A program made the translations under genes and the position numbers. Shown piece after piece: positions 1-7,467 of a stretch of 50,782 nucleotides of DNA (position 1 is the first letter of the stretch; each line of letters begins with the position of its first letter). Location of the stretch: contig CAXMNC010000086.1 in assembly GCA_964194625.1 (NCBI GenBank), forward strand, positions 1-50,782, read 5' to 3'. Source of the stretch: SPGG2 sp964194625. Lineage in GTDB: Bacteria > Pseudomonadota > Gammaproteobacteria > Acidiferrobacterales > SPGG2. The notes beneath the pieces are model-generated. The model was not told the origin of the DNA. It worked only from the letters and a program-made list of their open reading frames with translations, and ran no database searches.

Positions 1-1
1 T

Positions 2-883
2 AAAGGCATCGTGCCCGACTCACATCCATTGAGTCTGGGCACAAGCCTGATGTTGGCCGGCACGCGAAGCCATCTGGCACAAGCCGATGTCGTGCTTGCT
101 ATTGGGACAGAACTATCTGAGACGGATAGCTTTATCGATCGCTTGGACATCAACGGCAAGGTGATCCGCGTAGACATCGATGCCGGCAGAACCAATGACC
201 TTTATCCGGCAACCATTGGCATTCAAGCCGATGCCACGGCGGCGGTAACCGCGCTCATAGCGACGCTTAAAGAGAAAGGCGCAACGCCCGCACAAAACGA
301 CCTCGATGCCGTGCGCGAGCAAAACAACGCCAAATTCTCGCCGGTGGAACAGCAACATATCAATCTTTTGGCGAGCCTGCGTAAAGTGCTTGCCAAAGAT
401 GCGGTTGTCATGGGTGATATTACGCAATTGGTATATACGGGCACATTCGCGTTTCCAGCAGAACAACCACGCTGCTGGTATTACCCGGCCGGGTATTGCA
501 CCTTGGGTTGCGCGCTGCCCATGGCGATCGGCGCCAAACTGGCGGCCCCCGATCGCGATGTCGTGGTGTTGGTCGGTGATGGCGGTTTTATGTTTACGAT
601 TCAAGAATTGGCAACCGCGGCACAACTGCAACAACCCTTACCAATCGTTATTTGGACCAACAGCACGCTGCAGCAAATACGCGATGACATGGTTGCCCGC
701 GGTATCCCGCCAACCGGTGTCGACTTCACCAATCCAGACTTTATGATGTTGGCCAACGCGTTCGGTTGTCACGGGACACGACCGGACAGCCTTGACGCCT
801 TCGAGGCCGCCATCAACGATGCGTTGCGTGCCCAAGCACCGACGCTGATCGAGGTTCGGCAGGGTGCCAGTTGGTTAACTTGA
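2..883 (+). CDS. ThDP-dependent decarboxylase / acetolactate synthase-like enzyme, C-terminal part
   Basis: The reading frame is open to the left edge and starts inside the typical 'KGIVPD.HPLSLG' stretch of the central domain of ThDP enzymes, so the true start lies outside the window and the GTG at 11 is probably internal. About 294 codons are present. The ThDP/Mg-binding motif is seen as GDGGFMFT followed about 20 residues later by IWTN, in the C-terminal pyrophosphate-binding domain. The central cofactor-domain region (VVLAIGTEL, then VIRVDID) precedes it. The family covers acetolactate synthases, oxalyl-CoA decarboxylases and 5-guanidino-2-oxopentanoate decarboxylases. I lean to the last type from the general feel of the sequence but cannot fix the substrate. 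The next gene is only 30 bases downstream. Confidence 0.8.
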   Translation, partial: KGIVPDSHPLSLGTSLMLAGTRSHLAQADVVLAIGTELSETDSFIDRLDINGKVIRVDIDAGRTNDLYPATIGIQADATAAVTALIATLKEKGATPAQNDLDAVREQNNAKFSPVEQQHINLLASLRKVLAKDAVVMGDITQLVYTGTFAFPAEQPRCWYYPAGYCTLGCALPMAIGAKLAAPDRDVVVLVGDGGFMFTIQELATAAQLQQPLPIVIWTNSTLQQIRDDMVARGIPPTGVDFTNPDFMMLANAFGCHGTRPDSLDAFEAAINDALRAQAPTLIEVRQGASWLT

Positions 884-913
884 GAAAAACCGTCGCTGGC
901 GGCTACTAACGAT

Positions 914-1381
914 ATGACTAAAGATGATTTAGTCTTCCGCACTGCCAGCCGCGATGATGTCACAAACATCGTACGGCTACTCGCCGATGACCCGCTGGGG
1001 GCCAAGCGCGAGCGTTATCAAGATCCATTGCCTTCGAACTACTACGATGCCTTTAGTGCCATTGATGCAGACCCCAATAACGAACTTGTCGTAGCCTGTA
1101 ACAACGAGCAAGTAGTGGGTGTGTTACAGCTAACTTTCATTCCTTACCTGACTTACCAAGGTGGATGGCGCGCGCTGATCGAAGGCGTGCGAGTCGACGC
1201 TACTCTACGATCCAAGGGTGTGGGGCGCGCGATGTTTGAATGGGCGATCGCGCGTGCCAAACAACGCGGCTGTCACCTGGTGCAACTCACGATGGACAAG
1301 TCCCGACCTGACACAAGACGCTTCTACGAGGGCCTAGGTTTCCAGGCGACCCATGACGGGATGAAGCTACATTTTAAATAA
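914..1381 (+). CDS. GNAT family N-acetyltransferase
   Basis: A 155-residue single-domain protein. The N-terminus (FRTASRDDVTNIVRLL) is the usual first strand and helix of GNAT enzymes. The acetyl-CoA pyrophosphate loop appears as RSKGVGRAMFEWA around residues 98-110, and the C-terminal DTRRFYEGLGF motif (about 133-143) is the classical final strand. Members transfer an acetyl group from acetyl-CoA to amines. The substrate cannot be read from sequence; small-molecule detoxification or an amino-acid-like amine is possible. No strong ribosome site precedes the ATG. It sits between the ThDP enzyme and a GFA-like gene, all on the plus strand with short spacers, so co-transcription is possible but not proven. 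Confidence 0.85.
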   Translation: MTKDDLVFRTASRDDVTNIVRLLADDPLGAKRERYQDPLPSNYYDAFSAIDADPNNELVVACNNEQVVGVLQLTFIPYLTYQGGWRALIEGVRVDATLRSKGVGRAMFEWAIARAKQRGCHLVQLTMDKSRPDTRRFYEGLGFQATHDGMKLHFK

Positions 1382-1398
1382 GGCATAAGGAGAACTAG

Positions 1399-1824
1399 AT
1401 GGCAGAAACTATTTTCGAGGGTGGTTGCTTGTGTGGGGCGATTCGGTACCGAGCAGCCGCACCACCTATGCGCGCGGTTATCTGTCACTGCTCCATTTGT
1501 CGCAAACACACAGGGGCACCGATTGCCTCGTTCGTACACTTTCCAATCGGCTCATTCGCGTGGTTAAAAGAACAGCCAAAGCGCTATCGTTCATCCGAGT
1601 TTGCCGAACGCGGGTTCTGTTCTCAATGTGGGAGCACCGTTACAATGCACGAGGACGTCCTAAGCGACCGGGTTCAAGTTGCCATCGGTAGTCTTGATCA
1701 ACCCGATCGAGTGGACGTGAATGACCACGTTTGGACCCAAGACCAGATATCGTGGTTCGACGTTAGAGACGATCTACCACGATTCCGTCAAAGTAGTTCG
1801 GCAGCACCAACCAAGGCGATATAA
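1399..1824 (+). CDS. GFA-family (CENP-V/GFA) zinc protein
   Basis: A 141-residue protein with the GFA/CENP-V zinc-binding pattern. Cys10 and Cys12 lie in GGCLCGAIRY, Cys29, Cys31 and Cys34 in CHCSICRKHTGAP, and Cys74 and Cys77 in GFCSQCGS. This is the full set of conserved cysteines and the length is normal for the family. The founding member was described as glutathione-dependent formaldehyde-activating enzyme, but most relatives have no proven reaction, so formaldehyde or glutathione chemistry here is only inferred. An AGGAG-type ribosome site precedes the ATG. The gene follows the GNAT gene by 17 bases and probably shares its transcript. Confidence 0.85.
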   Translation: MAETIFEGGCLCGAIRYRAAAPPMRAVICHCSICRKHTGAPIASFVHFPIGSFAWLKEQPKRYRSSEFAERGFCSQCGSTVTMHEDVLSDRVQVAIGSLDQPDRVDVNDHVWTQDQISWFDVRDDLPRFRQSSSAAPTKAI

Positions 1825-1852
1825 ACGGACGAGGAAAGGTAGGAATAGGTCT

Positions 1853-2044
1853 ATGTCTGATAAAAATGAGAAGAGCGCGAGAAAATTTCAGCTTTGTGGC
1901 TGGTATCTATTCTTGGCATCGGCAACTTTTTTCGTTATTACCAGCATAAAGACGGGCGATGGTATTGGTTTGCTTGGCGCGCTTTTCTTTTTCGCCGCCT
2001 GTATCGTTTTCCTGATTCCTTACTATGGTTCAAGGGATTCCTAG
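1853..2044 (+). CDS. Small two-helix membrane protein, unknown
   Basis: A 63-residue protein starting at an ATG with an upstream AGGAATAGG ribosome site. The frame extends further upstream but that part overlaps the GFA gene and has no good start. After a short charged N-terminus there are two hydrophobic segments, roughly residues 14-31 (CGWYLFLASATFFVITS) and 36-56 (GIGLLGALFFFAACIVFL), separated by a KTGDG turn. I do not recognise a family. The clean start, the membrane pattern and the tight position between the GFA and nitroreductase genes support a real gene. Confidence 0.6.
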   Translation: MSDKNEKSARKFQLCGWYLFLASATFFVITSIKTGDGIGLLGALFFFAACIVFLIPYYGSRDS

Positions 2045-2080
2045 GGAAATCCGACATTATCGGCATTGAGCTTTCATAAC

Positions 2081-2695
2081 ATGATCGAACTTCCGGTCCC
2101 ATCCCTAGATGGCGGTGTATCGGTTGAGGACGCCATAAATAAACGCCGATCGGTTCGTGAGTTTACTGATCAACCGCTGTCGATGGCTGACCTGTCTCAA
2201 TGTGTTTGGTCGGCCCAGGGGATAACCGGCACCGACGGAAAAAGGGTCGTGCCTTCGGCTGGCGCCGTATATCCAGTTACACTCTATGTCGTCGTCGGCG
2301 TCATCGAGAACCTGTCGGCCGGGCTCTATCGTTACGAACCCAATCGCCATACGCTCGAAGCGATTCGTGCTGGCGAGCTACGAGCTCAATTGCGTGACGC
2401 AGCGCTTGAAGAACAGCCGTGGGTAGGGCGGGCCGCTAGCATTCTCGTCATCGCGGCAGACATTAGTAAGGCATGTAGTACGTTCCAGCAACAACCTCCC
2501 GTAGGAGAACGCGGGCTTCGTTACGTTTATATGGAAGTAGGCACCATCGCAGAGAACGTATACTTGCAGGGCCAGGCCATCGGGGTAGGGGTTGTCTTTA
2601 TAGGCGGCTTCGACGACCAAAAGGTCATGGACGTGCTAAAGCTGCCTTCACCATACACGCCGGTAGGGTTAGTTTGTCTTGGGAGAACACCTTAG
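2081..2695 (+). CDS. SagB/ThcOx-type nitroreductase family protein
   Basis: About 204 residues. The N-terminal 'AINKRRSVREFTDQPLS' stretch is the FMN-binding start of the nitroreductase fold. SAQGITGTDGKR and PSAGAVYPVTLYVVV are typical of the SagB/ThcOx branch, and the C-terminal YLQGQAIGVGVVFIGGF and PVGLVCLGRTP parts complete the domain. Free-standing members use FMN to reduce nitro compounds or quinones; the SagB branch oxidises azolines in peptide maturation. No cyclodehydratase or precursor peptide gene is nearby, so a stand-alone oxidoreductase is more likely. The start may instead be the TTG at 2066; neither has a strong ribosome site. Confidence 0.82.
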   Translation: MIELPVPSLDGGVSVEDAINKRRSVREFTDQPLSMADLSQCVWSAQGITGTDGKRVVPSAGAVYPVTLYVVVGVIENLSAGLYRYEPNRHTLEAIRAGELRAQLRDAALEEQPWVGRAASILVIAADISKACSTFQQQPPVGERGLRYVYMEVGTIAENVYLQGQAIGVGVVFIGGFDDQKVMDVLKLPSPYTPVGLVCLGRTP

Positions 2696-2774
2696 ATCGT
2701 GCGACGAGAGGTTTTTTAAGGGCGGTATGTTGTCGCCATGGTGAGACACCGGTAATTCGGTATGGAGTAAGGTA

Positions 2775-3614
2775 ATGGGTAACTCAGACCTGCGAATCGA
2801 TGCGCTCACGCCCGCAATCGGTGCCAATATCACAGCTATCGATATCTCCCAACCCATCGATGGTGACACTCTCGACGCCATTTACCAGGCGTTGATTGAC
2901 CACCTCGTTATCATTTTTCCAGAGCAAACCATTCTGCCTGCGGCACACCTTGCTTTCGCAGAAAGTTTTGGCGAACTGGACCAATCGCACCATGTGTATC
3001 CGCACGTGCCGGGTTTCGAGCGTATCGTACTATTGGAGAACGATGCCGATCGGCCTCCCGAGACCAATGCCTGGCACACAGATCTCACGTTTAAACAAAA
3101 CCCACCGTTCGCCTCCATCCTTTACGCAAGAGCAGTACCGGTAACCGGTGGCGATACGCTGTGGGCCAGCATGTACGCGGCCTATGATGCGTTACCATCC
3201 GGAATGAAAGAGCAACTGGCTGGTCTTTCTGCCGTGCACGACATGGGTTCTTTCCGCAACCAATACCTAGCGAGAGAGAACGGCGTACAGGCCTTAAACG
3301 AAGCGATGGCGAAGGTTGGTTCGGCCGTTCATCCCATGGTTCGAAATCATCCAGTGACCGGCCGGGGGTTTCTATTTGTTAACCAGTCATTTACGACCCA
3401 CGTCGTAGGTATGTCTTCGCACGAAAGCCACCGCTTACTACGCTACTTATTCGACCATATCAACCAACCCGAGTTCCAGTTCCGGCTACGGTGGCAGGCC
3501 AATTCGCTAGTCATGTGGGACAACCGTGTTACTCAACACTACGCCGTGGCAGATTACATGCCCCACTACCGACTGATGCATCGGGTAACGGTCATTGACG
3601 ACCGCAGGGCATGA
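2775..3614 (+). CDS. TauD/TfdA-family Fe(II)/2-oxoglutarate dioxygenase
   Basis: 279 residues, close to E. coli TauD. The facial triad is visible: His101 and Asp103 in WHTDLTFKQNPP, and the distal His255 in TQHYAVADY. Arg266 and Arg270 (PHYRLMHRVTV) are the expected 2-oxoglutarate and carboxylate/sulfonate-binding arginines. The N-terminus (LTPAIGANITAIDIS) is typical of the family. Such enzymes hydroxylate taurine, alkyl sulfates, 2,4-D or related acids and so release sulfite, sulfate or phenol. The substrate cannot be assigned, and no sulfonate ABC transporter is adjacent. An AGTAAGG ribosome site precedes the ATG. The gene converges on marC. Confidence 0.87.
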   Translation: MGNSDLRIDALTPAIGANITAIDISQPIDGDTLDAIYQALIDHLVIIFPEQTILPAAHLAFAESFGELDQSHHVYPHVPGFERIVLLENDADRPPETNAWHTDLTFKQNPPFASILYARAVPVTGGDTLWASMYAAYDALPSGMKEQLAGLSAVHDMGSFRNQYLARENGVQALNEAMAKVGSAVHPMVRNHPVTGRGFLFVNQSFTTHVVGMSSHESHRLLRYLFDHINQPEFQFRLRWQANSLVMWDNRVTQHYAVADYMPHYRLMHRVTVIDDRRA

Positions 3615-3631
3615 TTCGAAGCTGTGGTGTT

Positions 3632-4282
3632 CTAAACTAGGGTGGTGCCAAGCGCAGTAAATAGCCCGGACTGACTGATGCCGTCGAAGATAAATTGCAC
3701 CGCCAGTGCCGATAACAGCACACCGAATACGCGGGTGACAACATGAAGACCGGTAACGCCCAAAAGCTTCTGCAGGTAACTCGCACCTATCAGTGCCAGA
3801 AAAGTAATAAGCAAGACGGCCAACATCGCAGCGATTACCATCAGTTGCAGGACAAACTGACCTTGGGTGTTGGCGATCAGCAAGATTGCTGCGCCCATGG
3901 CGCCAGGACCCGCAATCAACGGCGTTGCCAACGGGAACACCGATACGTCGGCTTTAGCCTTGGCCTCTTGCGACTCATCTGCCGTGGTCGACACACCCCC
4001 TGATGAGCGCGCAAATACCATATCAATACCTATTAACAACAATAGAATACCGCCCGCGGTGCGTAGTGCCGCCAATGAGATCCCGAGATAGGCGAGCAAT
4101 GCCTCGCCGATCAACGCAAATACCAGGAGTATGCCGGTAGCGACCAATGTGCCCTTTATCGCCATGGCACGTCGATGAGCAGGTTTGCTGTTCGATGTTA
4201 TCGCCGTGAACATGGCGGCCACGTCGATAGGACCGATGGTGGCAAAGAAGGTAGCAAAGGCAATAGCAGCCGTTTGAATCAT
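3632..4282 (-). CDS. marC: MarC family integral membrane protein
   Basis: 216 residues with six hydrophobic segments. The family N-terminus is clear (FFATIGPIDVAAMFTAIT), as are the mid-protein LIAGPGAMGAAIL loop and the C-terminal VTRVFGVLLSALAVQFIFDGI helix. MarC/UPF0056 proteins lie in the inner membrane; early links to multiple antibiotic resistance were not upheld and the transported substrate is unknown. It begins 11 bases after the pntB stop on the same strand, so it is probably the last gene of the pnt transcript. No clear terminator was seen in the 17 bases to the convergent dioxygenase gene. Confidence 0.85.
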   Translation of the reverse strand: MIQTAAIAFATFFATIGPIDVAAMFTAITSNSKPAHRRAMAIKGTLVATGILLVFALIGEALLAYLGISLAALRTAGGILLLLIGIDMVFARSSGGVSTTADESQEAKAKADVSVFPLATPLIAGPGAMGAAILLIANTQGQFVLQLMVIAAMLAVLLITFLALIGASYLQKLLGVTGLHVVTRVFGVLLSALAVQFIFDGISQSGLFTALGTTLV

Positions 4283-4293
4283 TTCGCGAGGAT

Positions 4294-5688
4294 TTACGCC
4301 GCCTTTAGCTCGGCCACCGTCTTTTCACAGACTTCCTTGGCATCACCAAACAGTAATGAGCAATTGTCTTGATAGAACAATAGATTATCAATGCCGGCGT
4401 AACCCGGCCGCATGCTGCGTTTGATAAAAAAGACATGACTGGCCTTGTCAACATCCAGAATGGGCATGCCATAGATCGGGCTTGCGCGATCGCGCTTGGC
4501 GGCCGGATTGGTCACATCGTTGGCGCCAACAACGAGGGCGACATCGGCGGTATTGAACTCAGGGTTAATCTCGTCCATCTCGAAGACCAGGTCGTAGGGC
4601 ACATCCGCTTCCGCGAGTAGTACATTCATGTGACCGGGCATACGACCGGCGACGGGGTGAATGGCAAACTTCACTTCAACGCCTTTGTCTTCGAGTCTTT
4701 CGACGAGTTTCTTTAGCGCGTGCTGGGCCTGGGCCACCGCCATGCCATAGCCGGGCACAATGATCACCTTGCTTGCATTTACCAGGAGAAAGGCGGCGTC
4801 TTCCACGGAAGACGATTTCACACCTTTCTGCGTAGCGGCGGCAGCGGTAGATTCGTCCACCGCATCACCCGTACCAAAGCCGCCGAGGATGACGCTGATA
4901 AAGGAGCGATTCATCGCCTTACACATGATGTAGGACAGGATGGCACCACAAAACCCGACGATCGCACCGGTGATGATCAAGAGCTTATTCTCCAGTGTAA
5001 AACCGGTGGCGGCGGCCGCCCAACCTGAGTACGAGTTCAACATCGATATAATCACCGGCATGTCGGCGCCGCCGATGGGAACGATCAACAACACGCCCAG
5101 CAGCAACGCGATGCCGATCATAACCAACAGTGATACAAAATGATCGTTAATGGCGAAGTAGATGCCGAAACCCAGCATCACAAGTGCCAACATCAGATTG
5201 AGCCAATGTTGGCCGATATAAGCCACTGGCGCCGCCGTGACCAACCCTTGCAACTTGCCAAATGCAATAAGCGATCCCGTAAATGTAATCGCGCCGATGA
5301 AGGCACCAACAAAGACTTCGGTCATGAAGATGCCAGTAAGCGTCCCCTCATGGGCGTGGTTCAGGTAAATGCCAACCGCCACCAATACCGCTGCCAATCC
5401 GACGAAACTGTGCAGCAGTGCGACCAATTGCGGCATAGCTGCCATCTGAATGCGAAGCGCCACCACAATACCGATGATGGCACCTATGATAACGGCTGGA
5501 ATAATAAACGTGTAGGACTTGACAGCGGGATGCAACAGCGTGGCGATGATCGCCAATATCATGCCCGCTATCGCATAGAAATTACCGCGACGGGCCGTCG
5601 ATGGATGCGAGAGACGATTGAGGCCAAGGATAAATAGCGCCCCAGAAATAAGGTAAACAAAAGCCAGTGCGTTGCTACTTAGCTGCAT
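4294..5688 (-). CDS. pntB: NAD(P) transhydrogenase subunit beta
   Basis: 464 residues, matching the usual PntB length. The N-terminal half holds eight or nine membrane helices that form part of the proton channel (domain II). The C-terminal third is the NADP(H)-binding domain III, with GYGMAVAQAQHALKKL, HPVAGRMPGHMNVLLAEA, VGANDVTNPAA and a late KRSMRPGYAG segment. The enzyme couples proton flow to hydride transfer from NADH to NADP+ and so supplies NADPH, which fits the nearby NADPH-dependent glutamate synthase and biosynthetic genes. It lies six bases downstream of the small alpha subunit gene. Confidence 0.95.
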   Translation of the reverse strand: MQLSSNALAFVYLISGALFILGLNRLSHPSTARRGNFYAIAGMILAIIATLLHPAVKSYTFIIPAVIIGAIIGIVVALRIQMAAMPQLVALLHSFVGLAAVLVAVGIYLNHAHEGTLTGIFMTEVFVGAFIGAITFTGSLIAFGKLQGLVTAAPVAYIGQHWLNLMLALVMLGFGIYFAINDHFVSLLVMIGIALLLGVLLIVPIGGADMPVIISMLNSYSGWAAAATGFTLENKLLIITGAIVGFCGAILSYIMCKAMNRSFISVILGGFGTGDAVDESTAAAATQKGVKSSSVEDAAFLLVNASKVIIVPGYGMAVAQAQHALKKLVERLEDKGVEVKFAIHPVAGRMPGHMNVLLAEADVPYDLVFEMDEINPEFNTADVALVVGANDVTNPAAKRDRASPIYGMPILDVDKASHVFFIKRSMRPGYAGIDNLLFYQDNCSLLFGDAKEVCEKTVAELKAA

Positions 5689-5694
5689 ACCATC

Positions 5695-5988
5695 TTACCC
5701 CGCCTTTTTCTTTTTCTTGAACATCCGCAACATACGCTGTGTAACCAAAAAGCCGCCAAAAATGTTTATCGATGCCAACAACACTGCACAAAAACCGATG
5801 ACGGCACCGACCATGCCCATTTCATCAAACCCTGCCACCAGCAAAGCGCCGACAATGATAATCCCGGAGATTGCGTTGGTTAGTGAAATCAGTGGCGTAT
5901 GCAATGACGATGTTACATTCCATATCACCCAGTAGCCGATGAAACAGGCCAACACAAAAACATACAACGCTACCATCGGTTCCGACAT
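5695..5988 (-). CDS. pntAB: NAD(P) transhydrogenase subunit alpha, membrane part (PntAB type)
   Basis: 97 residues with three hydrophobic helices (VALYVFVLACFIGYWVIW; TPLISLTNAISGIIIVGALLV; GAVIGFCAVLLASINIFGGFLV) and a basic C-terminus KKKKKAG. This matches the C-terminal membrane part of E. coli PntA, encoded here as a separate polypeptide. VTSSLHTPLISLTNAISGI is a highly conserved stretch of the family. The three-subunit split (PntAA, PntAB, PntB) is known from alphaproteobacteria and many other bacteria. It sits between pntAA and pntB with small gaps. Confidence 0.93.
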   Translation of the reverse strand: MSEPMVALYVFVLACFIGYWVIWNVTSSLHTPLISLTNAISGIIIVGALLVAGFDEMGMVGAVIGFCAVLLASINIFGGFLVTQRMLRMFKKKKKAG

Positions 5989-6004
5989 AATTAGCCCCTA
6001 AAGA

Positions 6005-7126
6005 TCAATTCGGTTTCTTGAAACGTACGGTGCCGTTGTGGACTGCTAGTGCGGCCGCCGTAATCTCATCTTCCGTGTACTCGCGCAATCTGGACGTATC
6101 GTCGCCATCTTTCAACAACAGAGAAATGAAATTGAGTAGATTGCGTGCATAGAACGAACTTGCATCCGTCGGCATCAGTGCCGGAAAATTCGTAGTACCA
6201 CAAATAGTAACGCCGTGTTTGACCACCGTCTTGTCAGCTTCAGTCAACGGGCAGTTACCGCCACTGACTGCCGCCATATCGATGATCACCGACCCTGGGC
6301 GCATACCCTTTACACCGTCTTCGGTGATCAAGATCGGTGCCGGCCTACACGGTATCAACGCCGTCGAGATCACGATATCCATCTTCTTGATTTCTTCTTG
6401 TAGCAATATTTGTTGTCGCTGTTGGGCCTCCTTAGATAGCTGTTTTGCGTAGCCACCTTCACCGGCCCCACTTTCACCAAGATCAAGCTCAACGAACTTG
6501 CCGCCAAGCGACATGATCTCTTCTTTCACCTCCGGTCGTACGTCAAAAGCGAAGACCTGTGCGCCCAGTCGTTTGGCGGTGGCAATCGCCTGTAGGCCGG
6601 CCACCCCGGCTCCCAATACCATCAACTTTGCGGGCTTAGCGGAACCGGCGGCGGTCATCATCATGGCAAAGAAGCTACCGTACAGCCTGGCCGCTTCGAG
6701 GGTGGCACGATATCCAGCGATGTTCGCCTGCGAGGACAGCGCATCGATCGACTGTGCGCGCGAGATTCGTGGAACTAACTCTAGTGCGAATGTATCGACG
6801 CCGGCTTGCGCCAACCGCTCTAGGGTGTCGTCATCGGCGCACGGATCGAGAAGAGAAACCAGGATTGCGCCTTTCTTTATCTGCTCGATTTCGTCCGGTT
6901 TCGGTTTCTGAACCTTAAATACGATATCACTGCCATAGGCTACCTTGGCATCCACGAGTTTGGCACCGGCATTTTTGTAGACGTCATCAGTGAAGTGAGC
7001 GTCGACACCGGCGGACTTCTCGACAAGAATCTCAAGCCCCTTGGCACGGAGCTTCTTGACGGTATCTGGGGTAACGGCGACGCGCATTTCACCCGTTCGT
7101 GTTTCCTTAGGAATCCCGAGTTTCAT
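6005..7126 (-). CDS. pntAA: NAD(P) transhydrogenase subunit alpha, NAD-binding part (PntAA type)
   Basis: 373 residues from the ATG at 7126 (MKLGIPKETRTGEMRVA). An upstream TTG would add eight residues that do not match the family. The protein is the soluble domain I, related to alanine dehydrogenase. The NAD-binding fold has VLGAGVAGLQAIATAKRLGA at about residues 165-185, and the mobile-loop region DVRPEVKEEIMSLGGKFVE follows. SRAQSIDALSSQANIAGYRA is strongly conserved. It first binds NADH and passes hydride to the NADP domain of PntB. It is the first gene of the pntAA-pntAB-pntB-marC group, with a good -10 box about 40 bases upstream. Confidence 0.94.
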   Translation of the reverse strand: MKLGIPKETRTGEMRVAVTPDTVKKLRAKGLEILVEKSAGVDAHFTDDVYKNAGAKLVDAKVAYGSDIVFKVQKPKPDEIEQIKKGAILVSLLDPCADDDTLERLAQAGVDTFALELVPRISRAQSIDALSSQANIAGYRATLEAARLYGSFFAMMMTAAGSAKPAKLMVLGAGVAGLQAIATAKRLGAQVFAFDVRPEVKEEIMSLGGKFVELDLGESGAGEGGYAKQLSKEAQQRQQILLQEEIKKMDIVISTALIPCRPAPILITEDGVKGMRPGSVIIDMAAVSGGNCPLTEADKTVVKHGVTICGTTNFPALMPTDASSFYARNLLNFISLLLKDGDDTSRLREYTEDEITAAALAVHNGTVRFKKPN

Positions 7127-7164
7127 GTTGTTGTAGTTCCGCGTCCCCAAAAAAGCGGTGACCG

Positions 7165-7170
7165 ATTATA
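7165..7170 (-). promoter_or_regulatory. -10 box of probable pnt operon promoter
   Basis: A perfect TATAAT on the minus strand lies 38-44 bases upstream of the pntAA ATG. A good -35 box is not obvious; the candidate overlaps the first hairpin arm of the 7190-7445 repeat cluster (a CTTTTTCAG stretch). It is the best promoter candidate in the spacer. Confidence 0.45.
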
Positions 7171-7189
7171 TCTCAGAAGTAGTAAGATG

Positions 7190-7445
7190 CTGAAAAAGTC
7201 CCTCCCTGACTTTTTGCGTCCTCGGCTCCGCAGACGGTACCTCCCTGTACCGCTCCTCAGCTCGCGAAGTGCAGGGATGCATGAGTGCCGCGGGTGCAGG
7301 GATGCACAGGAGCGGCCAAAGCAAAAAGCGCGGTTTTTGCTTTGCTCCATTTCTCAAACACCCAGGTGTTTGAGAACTGTGCGGTAGATCCTTCTACCGC
7401 TCTAGCAGGCTACTGAAAGATTCGTTCTCAGTAGCCTGCTAGGCA
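7190..7445. repeat. Cluster of seven perfect hairpins and a 13-bp direct repeat between hemE and pntAA
   Basis: The 340-base spacer holds a run of exact inverted repeats: 7193-7200/7208-7215 (8 bp), 7235-7240/7247-7252 (6 bp), 7250-7257/7308-7315 (8 bp), 7321-7327/7334-7340 (7 bp), 7351-7362/7365-7376 (12 bp, 2-base loop), 7381-7388/7393-7400 (8 bp, 4-base loop) and 7402-7416/7428-7442 (15 bp, 11-base loop). GTGCAGGGATGCA occurs twice, at 7269-7281 and 7294-7306. Small frames inside it have no coding character. It resembles mosaic intergenic repeat elements known from proteobacterial genomes; no second copy is in the window. The last hairpin lies just past the hemE stop and could also stall or stabilise that transcript. 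Confidence 0.8.
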
Positions 7446-7467
7446 ACTATGCGTGCTTAGCCCGATC

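Noticed and set aside
113..634. 173-codon minus-strand frame opposite the ThDP enzyme
   Set aside because: The sense strand carries a complete ThDP-binding motif; the reverse frame has no recognisable protein character.
2081..2695. Thiazole/oxazole-modified peptide cluster around the SagB-like nitroreductase
   Set aside because: No YcaO, E1-like or precursor peptide gene in the flanking region; probably a stand-alone reductase.
7269..7306. CRISPR-like repeat pair
   Set aside because: Only two 13-bp copies with one 12-base spacer and no cas gene; part of the hairpin mosaic.
7123..7387. Small frames within the hairpin cluster
   Set aside because: They consist of translated inverted repeats, are low in coding character and lack ribosome sites.
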